Source of the DNA: Phycisphaerales bacterium
GTDB lineage: Bacteria > Planctomycetota > Phycisphaerae > Phycisphaerales > UBA1924
DNA length: 64,000 nucleotides
Assembly: GCA_020847535.1 (NCBI GenBank)
Contig: JADLBU010000035.1
Location: 50,575-114,574 of the forward strand
Direction: 5' to 3'
Each line of letters begins with the position of its first letter. Position 1 is the first letter of the stretch. The position numbers were made by a program, and so were the translations under genes. The notes beneath the pieces are model-generated. The model was not told where the DNA came from and did no database searches. It saw only the letters and a list, made by a program, of their open reading frames with translations. Of the stretch, positions 18,486 to 27,409 are shown piece after piece.

Positions 18486-19778
18486 ATGCGCTCTGTGCTG
18501 GGAATGAGGACGCGGTTTGGTGCGGCAGCGATCGCCGGTGTGGTTGGTCTGGTGACCTGTCTGGCTTCGCCGGCGCTCGCCCAGGGCGGCGGACGCGGAG
18601 GCCAGGGCGGGGGTCCCGGCGGCGGCATGCGGGGGATGATGGGGGACATGTTCTCCTCGCCGGTCACCACGCGCGAGATCGACCTGTTCACGCAGGTTGC
18701 CGGCCTGACCACCGATCAGAAGGACACCGCCAAGACCCTGCTGGAGGGGTACCAGGAGCAGTTCCGCGCCAAGTCCGCCAAGGTCCAGAAGGAAATGGAG
18801 AAGGTGCGGGAGAAGTTCCAGGACACCCGCGATCCCAGCGTCTGGCAGGACATGCGCGGCTCCATGCAGACCTTCCGCGCCGAGCGCAAGACGATGGAGG
18901 AGCAGTTCTTCAGCGACTTCAAGGCGATCCTGACCAAGGAGCAGGTCGAGCGCTGGCCGCTGATCGAGCGCGCGCATCGGCGCTCGCGCACCATGAGCCG
19001 GGGCATGATCTCCGGTGAGCGCGTGGATCTGGTCGAGATCATGGAATCATCCAAGTTCCCCGCCGAGGTGCAGGCGACCGTGCTCCCGGCTCTCTCGGAG
19101 TATGAGGAATCACTGGACCGTGAGTTGATCACCCGGAACCAGGCATACGACGAGGTGGCCGAGGCATTCTCGCAGGGCTCCCCCCAGGATGGGTTCGCCA
19201 AGGCGCAGGATCTGATGGTCAAGGGCCGGGATGCGAGCATGCGGGTGCGCGAGCTCAACCGCAAGTACGCCCGCCAGATCTCCGACTCACTGCCGGAAGA
19301 GTACAAGACGCCGTTTGACGACTCGGTCAAGCGCGCCAGCTACCCCGATGTCTATCGCAGCACCGATGCCGACCGGATGATCGCGGCCGCCGAGAAGTTC
19401 ACGGATCTCGACCAGGCCCAGAAGGACAGCCTCACCGCCCTTCGCGAGAACCGCGCCCGCACGCTTGCCGGCATCAACGAGAAGCTCGCGGCGGCGATCA
19501 CCGAGCGCGAGGAGAAGTTCGACCCGCGCCAGATGGGTCAGCGATTCGGCGGAGGCCGCGGCGGCAACGCCGGACGCGGAGGCGGTGGCCAGGGCAACAA
19601 CGCCGACGATCCGATCGGCGCCCTGCGTCGGGAGCGCCGCGAGCTGGACAACGCCGCCGAGGAGAGCCTCAAGAAGATCCTGACCAAGGAGCAGGTCGGG
19701 CGACTTCCCGAGGACGATGACAGCGGCGGAGATCGCCGCGGGGGTCAGCGCCGGGGCAACACGAACCAGGAGATCTGA
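18486..19778 (+). CDS. Secreted hypothetical protein, Spy/CpxP-like helical character, Gly-rich
   Basis: Signal peptide ending LASPALAQ; GGGRGGQGGGPGGGMRGMMGD; heptad-like charged helices with two LTKEQV segments. Confidence 0.55.
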   Translation: MRSVLGMRTRFGAAAIAGVVGLVTCLASPALAQGGGRGGQGGGPGGGMRGMMGDMFSSPVTTREIDLFTQVAGLTTDQKDTAKTLLEGYQEQFRAKSAKVQKEMEKVREKFQDTRDPSVWQDMRGSMQTFRAERKTMEEQFFSDFKAILTKEQVERWPLIERAHRRSRTMSRGMISGERVDLVEIMESSKFPAEVQATVLPALSEYEESLDRELITRNQAYDEVAEAFSQGSPQDGFAKAQDLMVKGRDASMRVRELNRKYARQISDSLPEEYKTPFDDSVKRASYPDVYRSTDADRMIAAAEKFTDLDQAQKDSLTALRENRARTLAGINEKLAAAITEREEKFDPRQMGQRFGGGRGGNAGRGGGGQGNNADDPIGALRRERRELDNAAEESLKKILTKEQVGRLPEDDDSGGDRRGGQRRGNTNQEI

Positions 19779-19803
19779 CCAGTTCGAATCACGGTGATCG
19801 ACG

Positions 19804-19829
19804 ACGGGCGGGATAAAGATCCCGCCCGT
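19804..19829. terminator. Intrinsic terminator hairpin between convergent genes
   Basis: ACGGGCGGGA-TAAAGA-TCCCGCCCGT followed by ATTTCATT. Confidence 0.65.
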
Positions 19830-19864
19830 ATTTCATTGACACTTCAGCGTAAGGGTGTCGCGAC

Positions 19865-21097
19865 TCAACCACGGCCGGGAACCACAGCACACGAAAGCAC
19901 GCGGATGCCGTGATCCTGCAGAGAGCGATGGAGATCGGCGATGTGAGCGGCATCACGCGTCTCGACCGTGCAGACGACGCGGACGGTGGAGATGTCAGCG
20001 CCGCCGAAGGCGCGGTCGTGGTCGATGTGCTTGACGCTGGCTCCGGCGGCAGCGATCGCGGCCGCCAGGTCGGCCAGCCCGCCAGGGCGATCCGAGATCA
20101 CCGCCGTGAACTGCGTGAGCCGGCCGCCGGTGACCATGCCGTGCTCGATCACGCGGCCCATGATGGTCATGTCGATATTGCCGCCGGCGAGCACGAGGAC
20201 GACCCGCTTGCCGGCCAGGTTCTTGAGCTTGCCGGCGATGAACGCAGCCAGGGGCACAGCGCCAGCGCCCTCGACGATGCCCTTCTCGAGCTCGGCGAGC
20301 CTGAGGATAGCCAGCGCGATGTCTTCCTCCTCGACCAGTTCCACGCGATCGGTACGGTCCCTGGCGAGCGCAAATGCGCGAGCCCCGACTTCGGGCACCG
20401 CCAGGCCATCGGCAAGCGTGGGTCGCGGCTCGACGCGCACGGGCTTGCCCGCGGCGAGCGAGGCCTTGAACGTGCTGGCCCGCGCCGGCTCAACGCCGAC
20501 GATCTGCGTCCGCGGGTTTGCCGTCTTGACGGCCAGGGCGATCCCGGCGAGCAGGCCCCCACCACCGATAGGGACGATGATGGCATCTGGATCGGGAACT
20601 TGCTCGAGAATCTCGAGGGCGATGGTGCCTTGCCCGGCGATCACCTCGGGCCCGTCGAAGCCGTGAATGTAGCTCTGGCCCTCCGTGGCGGCGATCGAAT
20701 CGGCGAGCCTCTTGGCCTCGGCGATGTTGGCGCCTTCAAGTATGACCTTGGCGCCCAGCTCTCGACACCTGGACTGCTTGATGAGCGGGGCAAAGGTCGG
20801 CATCACGACGTTGACGGGGATTGAGAGTTCCCTTCCGTGGTACGCGAGCGCCAGGGCGTGGTTGCCCGCGGAGGCGGCGATCACTCCTTTGGCCCGGCGA
20901 TCATCGGGGAGCAGCATGAGCGCATTGCGCGCGCCGCGCTCCTTGAAGCTCCCAGTCGCCTGGAGGAACTCGAGCTTGCTGTAGATCTCGCATCCGCAGA
21001 GCTGCGAGAGCGCCTGGGAACGCTCGCAGGGGGATGAATAGATCCCAGCGGCGATCCGTTTGCGAGCGGCAAGGATGTGATCGAAGGTGACATCCAC
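19865..21097 (-). CDS. ilvA: Threonine ammonia-lyase (biosynthetic/catabolic type with C-terminal ACT-like region)
   Basis: KLEFLQATGSFKERGARNAL (PLP Lys), ASAGNHALALAYHG, PIGGGGLLAGIALAVK; C-term VISDRPGGLADLAAAIAAAGASVKHIDHDRA. ORF opens at 21214; GTG near 21097 is the likely start. Confidence 0.88.
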   Translation of the reverse strand: MDVTFDHILAARKRIAAGIYSSPCERSQALSQLCGCEIYSKLEFLQATGSFKERGARNALMLLPDDRRAKGVIAASAGNHALALAYHGRELSIPVNVVMPTFAPLIKQSRCRELGAKVILEGANIAEAKRLADSIAATEGQSYIHGFDGPEVIAGQGTIALEILEQVPDPDAIIVPIGGGGLLAGIALAVKTANPRTQIVGVEPARASTFKASLAAGKPVRVEPRPTLADGLAVPEVGARAFALARDRTDRVELVEEEDIALAILRLAELEKGIVEGAGAVPLAAFIAGKLKNLAGKRVVLVLAGGNIDMTIMGRVIEHGMVTGGRLTQFTAVISDRPGGLADLAAAIAAAGASVKHIDHDRAFGGADISTVRVVCTVETRDAAHIADLHRSLQDHGIRVLSCAVVPGRG

Positions 21098-21148
21098 TCG
21101 GGCGAGTGTAGACGCGTGCGATGCCGATCCGTTCCATCGCAAAGGGCA

Positions 21149-21189
21149 GCCGGGCGTGGAGCGGGTTGAGAGCCCGCCCCACGCCCGGC
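21149..21189 (-). terminator. Strong intercistronic hairpin between the trifunctional fusion gene and ilvA
   Basis: GCCGGGCGTGG / CCACGCCCGGC 11-bp stem with inner GCGGG/CCCGC; weak T-richness after it on the minus strand. Confidence 0.5.
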
Positions 21190-21218
21190 AAAGGGGAGGA
21201 AACTTGAGGAACAATGAA

Positions 21219-24056
21219 TCAGGCGATCACGACCGCCCCGAGCAGATCGGCGATCTGTATCGCGTTGGTCGCGGCCCCCTTGCGGAGCTGGTCCCCGCAG
21301 GCGAGCAGGCACCAGGAATCGCACTCGACCCCGGGACCGATCTTCGCGGCCGGATCCTGGCGCAGACGGCCGACCAGGACATCATCTCTGCCGGTTGCCC
21401 GCAGCGGCGTCGGGAAGCTGTTGCCGCCGCGATCGTCCACGATCGTGACCCCTGGCGCTTCGCTGAACGCCTCGCGGACCTGGGCCTCGGTCACCGGGCG
21501 GCTGAGGCGCACGGTGATCGCCTGTGTGTGGGCCCGCACCACCGGCACGCGAACGCATGTCGGCGTGATCGGCAGATCGGGATCGTTCCAGATCTTGCGG
21601 ACCTCATCGATGATCTTCTGCTCTTCGATGTTCAGTCCGGTCTGGGGATCGACCGCCGAATCGTGGCTGAAGACGTTGAATGCACACGGCTCCCGGAAGA
21701 ACGAGGGCGCCGGCTCGTGGCCCTCAAGCACTCGCCGCGTCTGGGAGCGGAGCTCATCGATGGCGCCCAGACCAGCGCCGCTGACGGCTTGGTAGGTCGC
21801 GACGATGAGCGACTCGACGCCGAAGGCCCGGCGCAGCGGATTGACCGCCGCACAGAGGATGACCGCCGAGCAGTTGGGGTTGGCGATCAGGCGCGGGCCG
21901 GTGGAACCCTCCGAAAGCTCCGAGCCGTTGATCTCGGGGACGATGAGAGGAATCTCGGGATCAAGCCGGAACGCTGAGGAATTGTCCACGACGTTTGCCC
22001 CGGCCCGGATCGCCGCCGGAGCGAACTTGCGAGCGATATCGGCGCTGGCCGCGAAGATCGCCAGGTTACTCCCCTTGAACGAATCCTCCTTGAGCGCCTG
22101 CACCAGCAGTTGCTCGGCGCCGTACGCCAGCGTGGTGCCGGCGGAATTCTCCGAAGCGAGCGCGACGATCGATGCGCTGGGAACTCCGCGGGAATGGAGG
22201 ATCCGCAGCGCCTCGCGCCCGACCGCGCCGGTGGCGCCGACGACGGCGATCCGCGGGGCGGGTCCGGACTTGAGTTCAAAGCTCACAACTTCCTGCGTGT
22301 TCGCGTGGGGGATTGCAGAGGCCGGCGAACAGACGGCCGGGAGTGTCGAACGGGTGAGACGACGAAGCTCCAGGAGATCGGCGAGCACGCTCTGGGCCGT
22401 CGGCCAGCGGCCTGCGCCCGTGCCGCGATGCGTGGAGGTCGATCCGTCAGAACATCGAATCACCAGGGCGTTCTCCGGACCACGCAGTGCGGCGAGCGGA
22501 TTGGGGGCTGAGAGCAGGCGCGGCTCGATCGATCCGACGATGCCCTCCGGTGTACGGCGAGCCGCGGCGACCAGGCGGATGACCTGATCGGTTCGCCGCT
22601 GGTCGAGCAGTTCCTGCACCGTCGCCTCGGAGATGCCGGTGCGCTGGAATTCGCGCCAGTCCACGCACTCTCCGAATGCGTGGAATGCAAGGATCGCGAG
22701 CTTCTGAGCCGCATCGATCCCTTCCAGGTCCGTTGAGGGGTCGGCCTCGGCGAACCCCTTGTCCTGGGCGAGCTTGACCGACTCGGCGAACGTGCGTCCC
22801 AGCGTCACCTGCTCAAGGATGAAGCTGGTGGTGCCGTTGATGACGCCCTCGACGCTGTCGATGAGGCGGTTTGAACCGGTCTCGCGGACGATCGCCTGCA
22901 CCGCCTCGACCAGCGGCGCTGCGCCGCCGACTGCCGCGGAATACCGCAGAGAGCCGCCGGTCCTGGATGCCAGATCTCGCAGCTCCGTACCGTGCTGGGC
23001 AATCAGGGCCTTGTTGGCGGTCACGATGTGCTTGCCGGCGCTGAGTGCAGCGCGGACGGCGTGATAGGCGGTGTCCACGCCTCCGAGCAGCTCGACGACG
23101 ACATCGTCCCCGCCGGCCTGGGCAGCGCGGAGGGCCGAACCAGTGAGCAGATCGGAGGAAATTGTCTGGGAACGCGTGCGGGCCGGATCGCGGACGGCGA
23201 TCCTGGTGATCGCAAAGTCCGATCCCAGCGGCTGAAGCAAGTCATGCACACCGCCGCCGACCGTACCGGCTCCCAGAAGGGCGATGCGGAGAGGTGAAGG
23301 GGCCTGTGTCGCCGTATAGAACTCATCGGGACCCGCTCCGACCAGCGAGACATCCCCGCGCTGGAAGGCACCGACTTCGAAAGTCAGGCTGCGATCCCGG
23401 GCGAGCCGGACGGCCTTGTGCTGGATAACGCCGCCATCAAGCGTCAGCGCGGTGCTCCAGGAGATCGTGCGGAATCGCTTCGCCGGCGGGCCGGGGAGCG
23501 CCGGATCCCGGTCGTAGAGGCCATCGACATCCTTGATGAGCCGGCAGCGATCGGCGCCAAGCTCGGCGGCGAGGAAGAGGGCGGTCAGGTCCGACCCGCC
23601 GCGGCCCAGCAGCGTGAACTGGTTGTCATCATCGACACCGACGAAGCCGGGGACGATGACGACAGGGGCTTCGTCGAGCGCCTTCTCGATGACCCGGCGA
23701 TCGATCGAGGCCGGATCGGCATCGATGCCAGCGCCGCGCGTGCGGAGCTGGATCGCCTGCGGACCAAGCACGCGAGCCGAGATGCCCGCCCGTGCGAACG
23801 CCAGCGACAGGAGCGAAGCGGTGGTGAACTCACCGGTCGCCAAGAGCAGGGCGCACGCCTTGTCATCGGTGGCATCGGTATACGAGCGTGCCTGGTTGAG
23901 CAAGCGATCGGTCGTGCCCTCGAAGGCCGAGACCACGATGACAACGCGGGATCCCTCGCGGACCCAGCGGTAGGCCTCGTGGACGCCCTGGCGGAGATCC
24001 TCCTCGTTGCGGAGGACCGAGCCGCCGAACTTCAGTACGGTCAGCGGGTAGCGCAC
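21219..24056 (-). CDS. Trifunctional fusion: aspartate kinase - homoserine dehydrogenase - aspartate-semialdehyde dehydrogenase
   Basis: Single 945-codon ORF (GTG start). aa 1-~250 AK (LTVLKFGGSVL, GRGGSDLTALFLAAELGADRCRLIKDVDGLYDRDP); aa ~255-566 HSD (GAGTVGGGV, GVINGTTSFILEQV, AQDKGFAEADPSTDLEGIDAAQKLAILA); aa ~601-945 ASADH (VVGATGAVGREAL, VVDNSSAFRLDPEIPLIVPEIN, ANPNCSAVILCAAVNPL). Confidence 0.93.
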   Translation of the reverse strand: MRYPLTVLKFGGSVLRNEEDLRQGVHEAYRWVREGSRVVIVVSAFEGTTDRLLNQARSYTDATDDKACALLLATGEFTTASLLSLAFARAGISARVLGPQAIQLRTRGAGIDADPASIDRRVIEKALDEAPVVIVPGFVGVDDDNQFTLLGRGGSDLTALFLAAELGADRCRLIKDVDGLYDRDPALPGPPAKRFRTISWSTALTLDGGVIQHKAVRLARDRSLTFEVGAFQRGDVSLVGAGPDEFYTATQAPSPLRIALLGAGTVGGGVHDLLQPLGSDFAITRIAVRDPARTRSQTISSDLLTGSALRAAQAGGDDVVVELLGGVDTAYHAVRAALSAGKHIVTANKALIAQHGTELRDLASRTGGSLRYSAAVGGAAPLVEAVQAIVRETGSNRLIDSVEGVINGTTSFILEQVTLGRTFAESVKLAQDKGFAEADPSTDLEGIDAAQKLAILAFHAFGECVDWREFQRTGISEATVQELLDQRRTDQVIRLVAAARRTPEGIVGSIEPRLLSAPNPLAALRGPENALVIRCSDGSTSTHRGTGAGRWPTAQSVLADLLELRRLTRSTLPAVCSPASAIPHANTQEVVSFELKSGPAPRIAVVGATGAVGREALRILHSRGVPSASIVALASENSAGTTLAYGAEQLLVQALKEDSFKGSNLAIFAASADIARKFAPAAIRAGANVVDNSSAFRLDPEIPLIVPEINGSELSEGSTGPRLIANPNCSAVILCAAVNPLRRAFGVESLIVATYQAVSGAGLGAIDELRSQTRRVLEGHEPAPSFFREPCAFNVFSHDSAVDPQTGLNIEEQKIIDEVRKIWNDPDLPITPTCVRVPVVRAHTQAITVRLSRPVTEAQVREAFSEAPGVTIVDDRGGNSFPTPLRATGRDDVLVGRLRQDPAAKIGPGVECDSWCLLACGDQLRKGAATNAIQIADLLGAVVIA

Positions 24057-25339
24057 GCGACACCTCCCTTGGAGCCGGTGGCAATGGGGCCGGTAGCAAT
24101 GGTTTCGGTTGAGTTGGCGGTTTCCTGAGCGGCGGCCGCGATCGCCTGCTCGAGATCGGCGATGATGTCCGCAGGATCCTCGATACCGACGGAGAGACGG
24201 ATCAGGCCATCGGTGAGACCGACGCGCTCACGCTGCTCGCGGGGGACATCGGCGTGCGTCATGCTCGCCGGGTGCGTCAGAAGCGTTTCGACGCTGCCGA
24301 CGTGCTCGACGAGCCGGCAGAGCTTGGCGGAGTTGAGGAGCTTGATGCCCGCGGGAGTACCGCCCTTGATTTCGAAGGAAATCACACCGCCGTGGAGGCC
24401 GCCGATGTGCTGACGCTCGGCGATCTCGCGCTGGGGGAAGTCCTTCAGACCTGGGTAGTACACGGTCTCGATCTGAGGGTGACTGGCGAGCCATTCGGCG
24501 ATTCTTTGGGCGTTGCGCGACTGCTCCTTGAGCCGCAGGGGCAGGGTCTTGAGCCCCTGGATCGTGAGGAATGCGTTGAAGGGGGCCTGGATGTTGCCGG
24601 TGCACTTGCGGATCCAGCGGAGGCGCTCGATGAGCTTTTCATCGCGGCTGGTGACGGCACCGCCCAGCGAAGTTGAGTGGCCTTCGATGTGCTTGGTCGT
24701 CGAGTAGACGGTGACATCAGCGCCCAGATCCAACGGGCGCTGGAGGGCGGGCGTCAGGAACGTGTTGTCGACGATCAGAGTCACACCCGCGGCCTTGGTG
24801 ATGCGGGCGACACCCTGGATGTCCGTCAGCTTGAGCGTCGGGTTCGCCGGGGTTTCGATGAAGACCAGCTTGGTGCGCGGGGTGACCGCCGCGGCGATCT
24901 GGGCGATGTCGCTGGAATCAACGAAGGTCGCCGAGATGCCCAGCTCGCTGAGGACCTGCCGGAAGAGCCGCACGGTGCCGCCGTAGATGGCATCGGCGAT
25001 CACGGCGTGGTCACCGGCCCGCAGCAGCGTCAGGAAGAGCGCGGTCTCGGCGGCGAGCCCGGTCCCGAAGCAGACCGATGGAGGCGCATCTTCGAGGGCG
25101 CCCAACACGGCTTCGAGCTGGTCGACGGTTGGGTTTCCGACCCGTGAATACGTCGGGCCATCGCACTCCCCCACCGCCCGCTGGGTGTAGGTCGTGGACT
25201 GGACGATCGGGGTAATGAGCGGGCCCGTCGGGCGACGCTTGTCGAGCGGGCCGTGGAGGGCGATCGTGCTCGCCGAGAGCGCCTTGGCAGCGCCGGTACG
25301 GGTTGAGCAGGAGGTGGTCGGGTTCTTGGAAGTGGACAT
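24041..25339 (-). CDS. Cystathionine gamma-synthase / trans-sulfuration PLP enzyme
   Basis: YSRVGNPTVDQLEAVLGALE, FIETPANPTLKLTDI, VDNTFLTPALQRPLDLGADVTVYSTTKHIEGHS (PLP Lys), SVGIEDPADIIADLEQAI. Overlaps the fusion-gene start by 16 bp. Confidence 0.92.
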   Translation of the reverse strand: MSTSKNPTTSCSTRTGAAKALSASTIALHGPLDKRRPTGPLITPIVQSTTYTQRAVGECDGPTYSRVGNPTVDQLEAVLGALEDAPPSVCFGTGLAAETALFLTLLRAGDHAVIADAIYGGTVRLFRQVLSELGISATFVDSSDIAQIAAAVTPRTKLVFIETPANPTLKLTDIQGVARITKAAGVTLIVDNTFLTPALQRPLDLGADVTVYSTTKHIEGHSTSLGGAVTSRDEKLIERLRWIRKCTGNIQAPFNAFLTIQGLKTLPLRLKEQSRNAQRIAEWLASHPQIETVYYPGLKDFPQREIAERQHIGGLHGGVISFEIKGGTPAGIKLLNSAKLCRLVEHVGSVETLLTHPASMTHADVPREQRERVGLTDGLIRLSVGIEDPADIIADLEQAIAAAAQETANSTETIATGPIATGSKGGVACATR

Positions 25340-25386
25340 GCCGTGAATCCTCACGGCATCAAGAAGCGGCCCTGATAAGCGGGGAT

Positions 25387-25411
25387 GACACCGAACACCG
25401 GTGTCTTTTTT
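25387..25411 (+). terminator. Intrinsic-terminator-like hairpin on the strand opposite the metB-like leader
   Basis: GACACCGAACACCGGTGTC followed by TTTTTT on the + strand. Confidence 0.45.
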
Positions 25412-25450
25412 GCTGGCTCCCCATTGCCCTGAAGGCCGGTGAAGCCCGCC

Positions 25451-25570
25451 GCATCTTGCCCTGGAATCCCAGGACCCCCCGCATGGGGTTTGGCCTCGGC
25501 ACCGCGACCTGGTCGTTGAAACCGGCTCGGTTGCCGCCCGGGTGAATGGCCTCCCGGGTCTCTTGATGCT
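25451..25570 (-). promoter_or_regulatory. SAM riboswitch (SAM-I clan; SAM-I/IV-variant-like) upstream of the cystathionine gamma-synthase/AK-HSD-ASADH operon
   Basis: Minus strand AGCAUCAAGAGACCCGGGAGGCCAUUCACCCGGGCGGCAACCGAGCC...GGUCGCGGUGCCGAGGCCAAACCCCAUGCGGGG...CCUGGGAUUCCAGGGCAAGAUGC. P1 GCAUC/GAUGC, AUCAAGAG, P2 CCCGGG/CCCGGG, GGCAACC, GGUGC, GGCC-GGCC pseudoknot potential, 3' AAGAUGC. Confidence 0.83.
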
Positions 25571-25767
25571 GGGGAAAGGATAGACGGGGTTGGACGCCAG
25601 TCAAGAGGGGGGTGTGGATGGTGTCCGACGTGAGGCTTCGACGGTTGTTTCCGCTCCAAGGGAGCGATGGGATGTAGCCACGGGTGAAGGTCGCTCTCGC
25701 GACCAAACTCGTGGTACGAGGATGCACATCAGTACTGCCCCGCAGTGTGCAGAGGATGCGTCTTCCC

Positions 25768-25870
25768 TCCGCTCCTCCGGAGCGGTCGTACTTGATCGGC
25801 CGGCCACCACGGGTCTCGCTCGCGTTGCTCGCTCCACCCCTGGCTACAGCCCTCGGCTCCTCCGGAGCCG
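25768..25870. repeat. REP/BIME-like palindromic element, degenerate relative of the repeats flanking the IS200-like gene
   Basis: CCGCTCCTCCGGAGCGG, then CACGGGTCTCGCTCGCGTTGCTCGCTCCACCCCTGGCTACAGCCCTCGGCTCCTCCGGAGCC; same layout as 60470-60539. Confidence 0.55.
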
Positions 25871-26085
25871 CTTCATTTGTGTGGCTCTTGAGCTTCGCTG
25901 CGCTCTTTGAGATTGAAGTCCATCTGCTTTTGCCGTCGAGTGCGTGAGGCATGACCGGCCTGCCGCGTTGTACGCATAGAGGCGCAGCATCGACCGGACA
26001 GATGCATCGCCGGAGGCAATCTCGCCTCAAGCACGCAAGACACGCGTGCTCTCCATTCACGCGTCCGGAGAATCACGAGGAATCC

Positions 26086-27024
26086 ATGCCCTGCCAGCGA
26101 GATATCGTGGCGATTCGTCTCATTGCCGCCGGAACCCTGCTCTGTGCGATCTGCGGACAGGCCGCGGCACAGCGATACGTCGACTCATCAGGCACGATCC
26201 GCAACTACACTACCGGCGGCGTCAGCGGTGGTGGTTTCTACGGCCTGCTCGCCATGGCGTTCGATTCGGTCGCCAACCCCACAACCGACCTGCATGAGTT
26301 CACGCGTCTCTATAAGGAGCCGCCCTTCGGAGACTTCACAGACCCCGTCTCACGCAACGGCAATGCGTTCAGATCCAAGGCACTCGCGGCGATCGAGACG
26401 TTTGCACGCCTGGCCCCCGACGGCACAAACCTCGCCGATGGCTGGAACAGCAACTTCAGTTCAGCGCAGGTGATCCGCCGCGGACCCGCCGCCGGCGCGG
26501 AGAGCGCGAGCGCTCAATCACGCGTCGCGGATCCCAACTACTACACCGTGGCCAACGGGGAGACATCAGTCACTTTTTCATTGCTTTTCTCGGCCGGAAC
26601 CCACCTGGATGCGGCCTTTGGCGGCGCCGGGGAGATGTCGTGGGCCTCCATCACCGGCAACCAGGGCACCGATCTCCTGGATGCGTACTTGCCCGAAGGG
26701 GGCAGCCTCTTCAACTACGCCTGGTCTGCAAACTCCCTGAACCCCAGCGCCAGCACCTTCACGTTCTCGAGCAATCCCGCCCTGGGGCTTGATGATGTCG
26801 GGATCGCCAGCGCCTTCCTCGCCAACCTCACCAGTGTCGATGGCGAGTTCACGCTCATCAACGACTTCATGATCCAGGGCGTCGTCGATGCCGAGGAGGG
26901 GATGAACTACGAGTTCGGAGGCCTGACCGATTACAACGCCGCCGCATCCGTAGTGCCCGCACCCGGGTGCATCGCGGCGATCTTCATCGGGGCCGCCGCC
27001 GGGATGCATCGCCGCCGCCGCTGA
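26086..27024 (+). CDS. Secreted hypothetical protein with PEP-CTERM-like C-terminal tag
   Basis: Signal peptide IRLIAAGTLLCAICGQAAAQ; C-terminus VVPAPGCIAAIFIGAAAGMHRRRR. Confidence 0.7.
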   Translation: MPCQRDIVAIRLIAAGTLLCAICGQAAAQRYVDSSGTIRNYTTGGVSGGGFYGLLAMAFDSVANPTTDLHEFTRLYKEPPFGDFTDPVSRNGNAFRSKALAAIETFARLAPDGTNLADGWNSNFSSAQVIRRGPAAGAESASAQSRVADPNYYTVANGETSVTFSLLFSAGTHLDAAFGGAGEMSWASITGNQGTDLLDAYLPEGGSLFNYAWSANSLNPSASTFTFSSNPALGLDDVGIASAFLANLTSVDGEFTLINDFMIQGVVDAEEGMNYEFGGLTDYNAAASVVPAPGCIAAIFIGAAAGMHRRRR

Positions 27025-27118
27025 GTCGATCTCAACTCCCGCATACCCGCATGGGCGAACCGAGCGCGGCGACGGCTGCGCTTCGCCCATGCGCGATGTT
27101 TCCTGATTGCCTCTGGAC

Positions 27119-27385
27119 TCATCGTTTGAGCACGATGATCCATGCCATGATGTGAAGCGCGGCGATTCCGAGGGTCACCGCCAGGAACCACCACTTGCGG
27201 TTCTTGTGTCTGGCCAGCGTGATCGCCGCGATCGCTCCCGGCCAGCCGCCAGCCATTTCGAATGTGTGCAGCGTGCGTTCAGGGATGCGGCGATGACCGC
27301 GCACGGCGCGGGACTTGTCCGCGACAAACGCGATGAAGGTCACCGCGCTCGCCAAGCCATACCAGATGAGTGCGAATTTGAGCAT
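27119..27385 (-). CDS. DUF1294-family small membrane protein
   Basis: VTFIAFVADKSRAVRGHRRIPERTLHTFEMAGGWPGAIAAITLARHKNRKWWF matches the DUF1294 pattern (DKxxA, RIPExxLhxxxxxGGxpGa). Confidence 0.82.
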   Translation of the reverse strand: MLKFALIWYGLASAVTFIAFVADKSRAVRGHRRIPERTLHTFEMAGGWPGAIAAITLARHKNRKWWFLAVTLGIAALHIMAWIIVLKR

Positions 27386-27409
27386 GGAATCAAGCCACTT
27401 GGACCCACA

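Noticed and set aside
21219-24056. Possibility that the AK-HSD-ASADH ORF is a frameshift/stop-loss merge
   Set aside because: Upstream of the domains there is no residual stop/start signal in-frame, linkers are short and plausible, and all three domains keep full motifs in a single frame. Still flagged for read-level confirmation.
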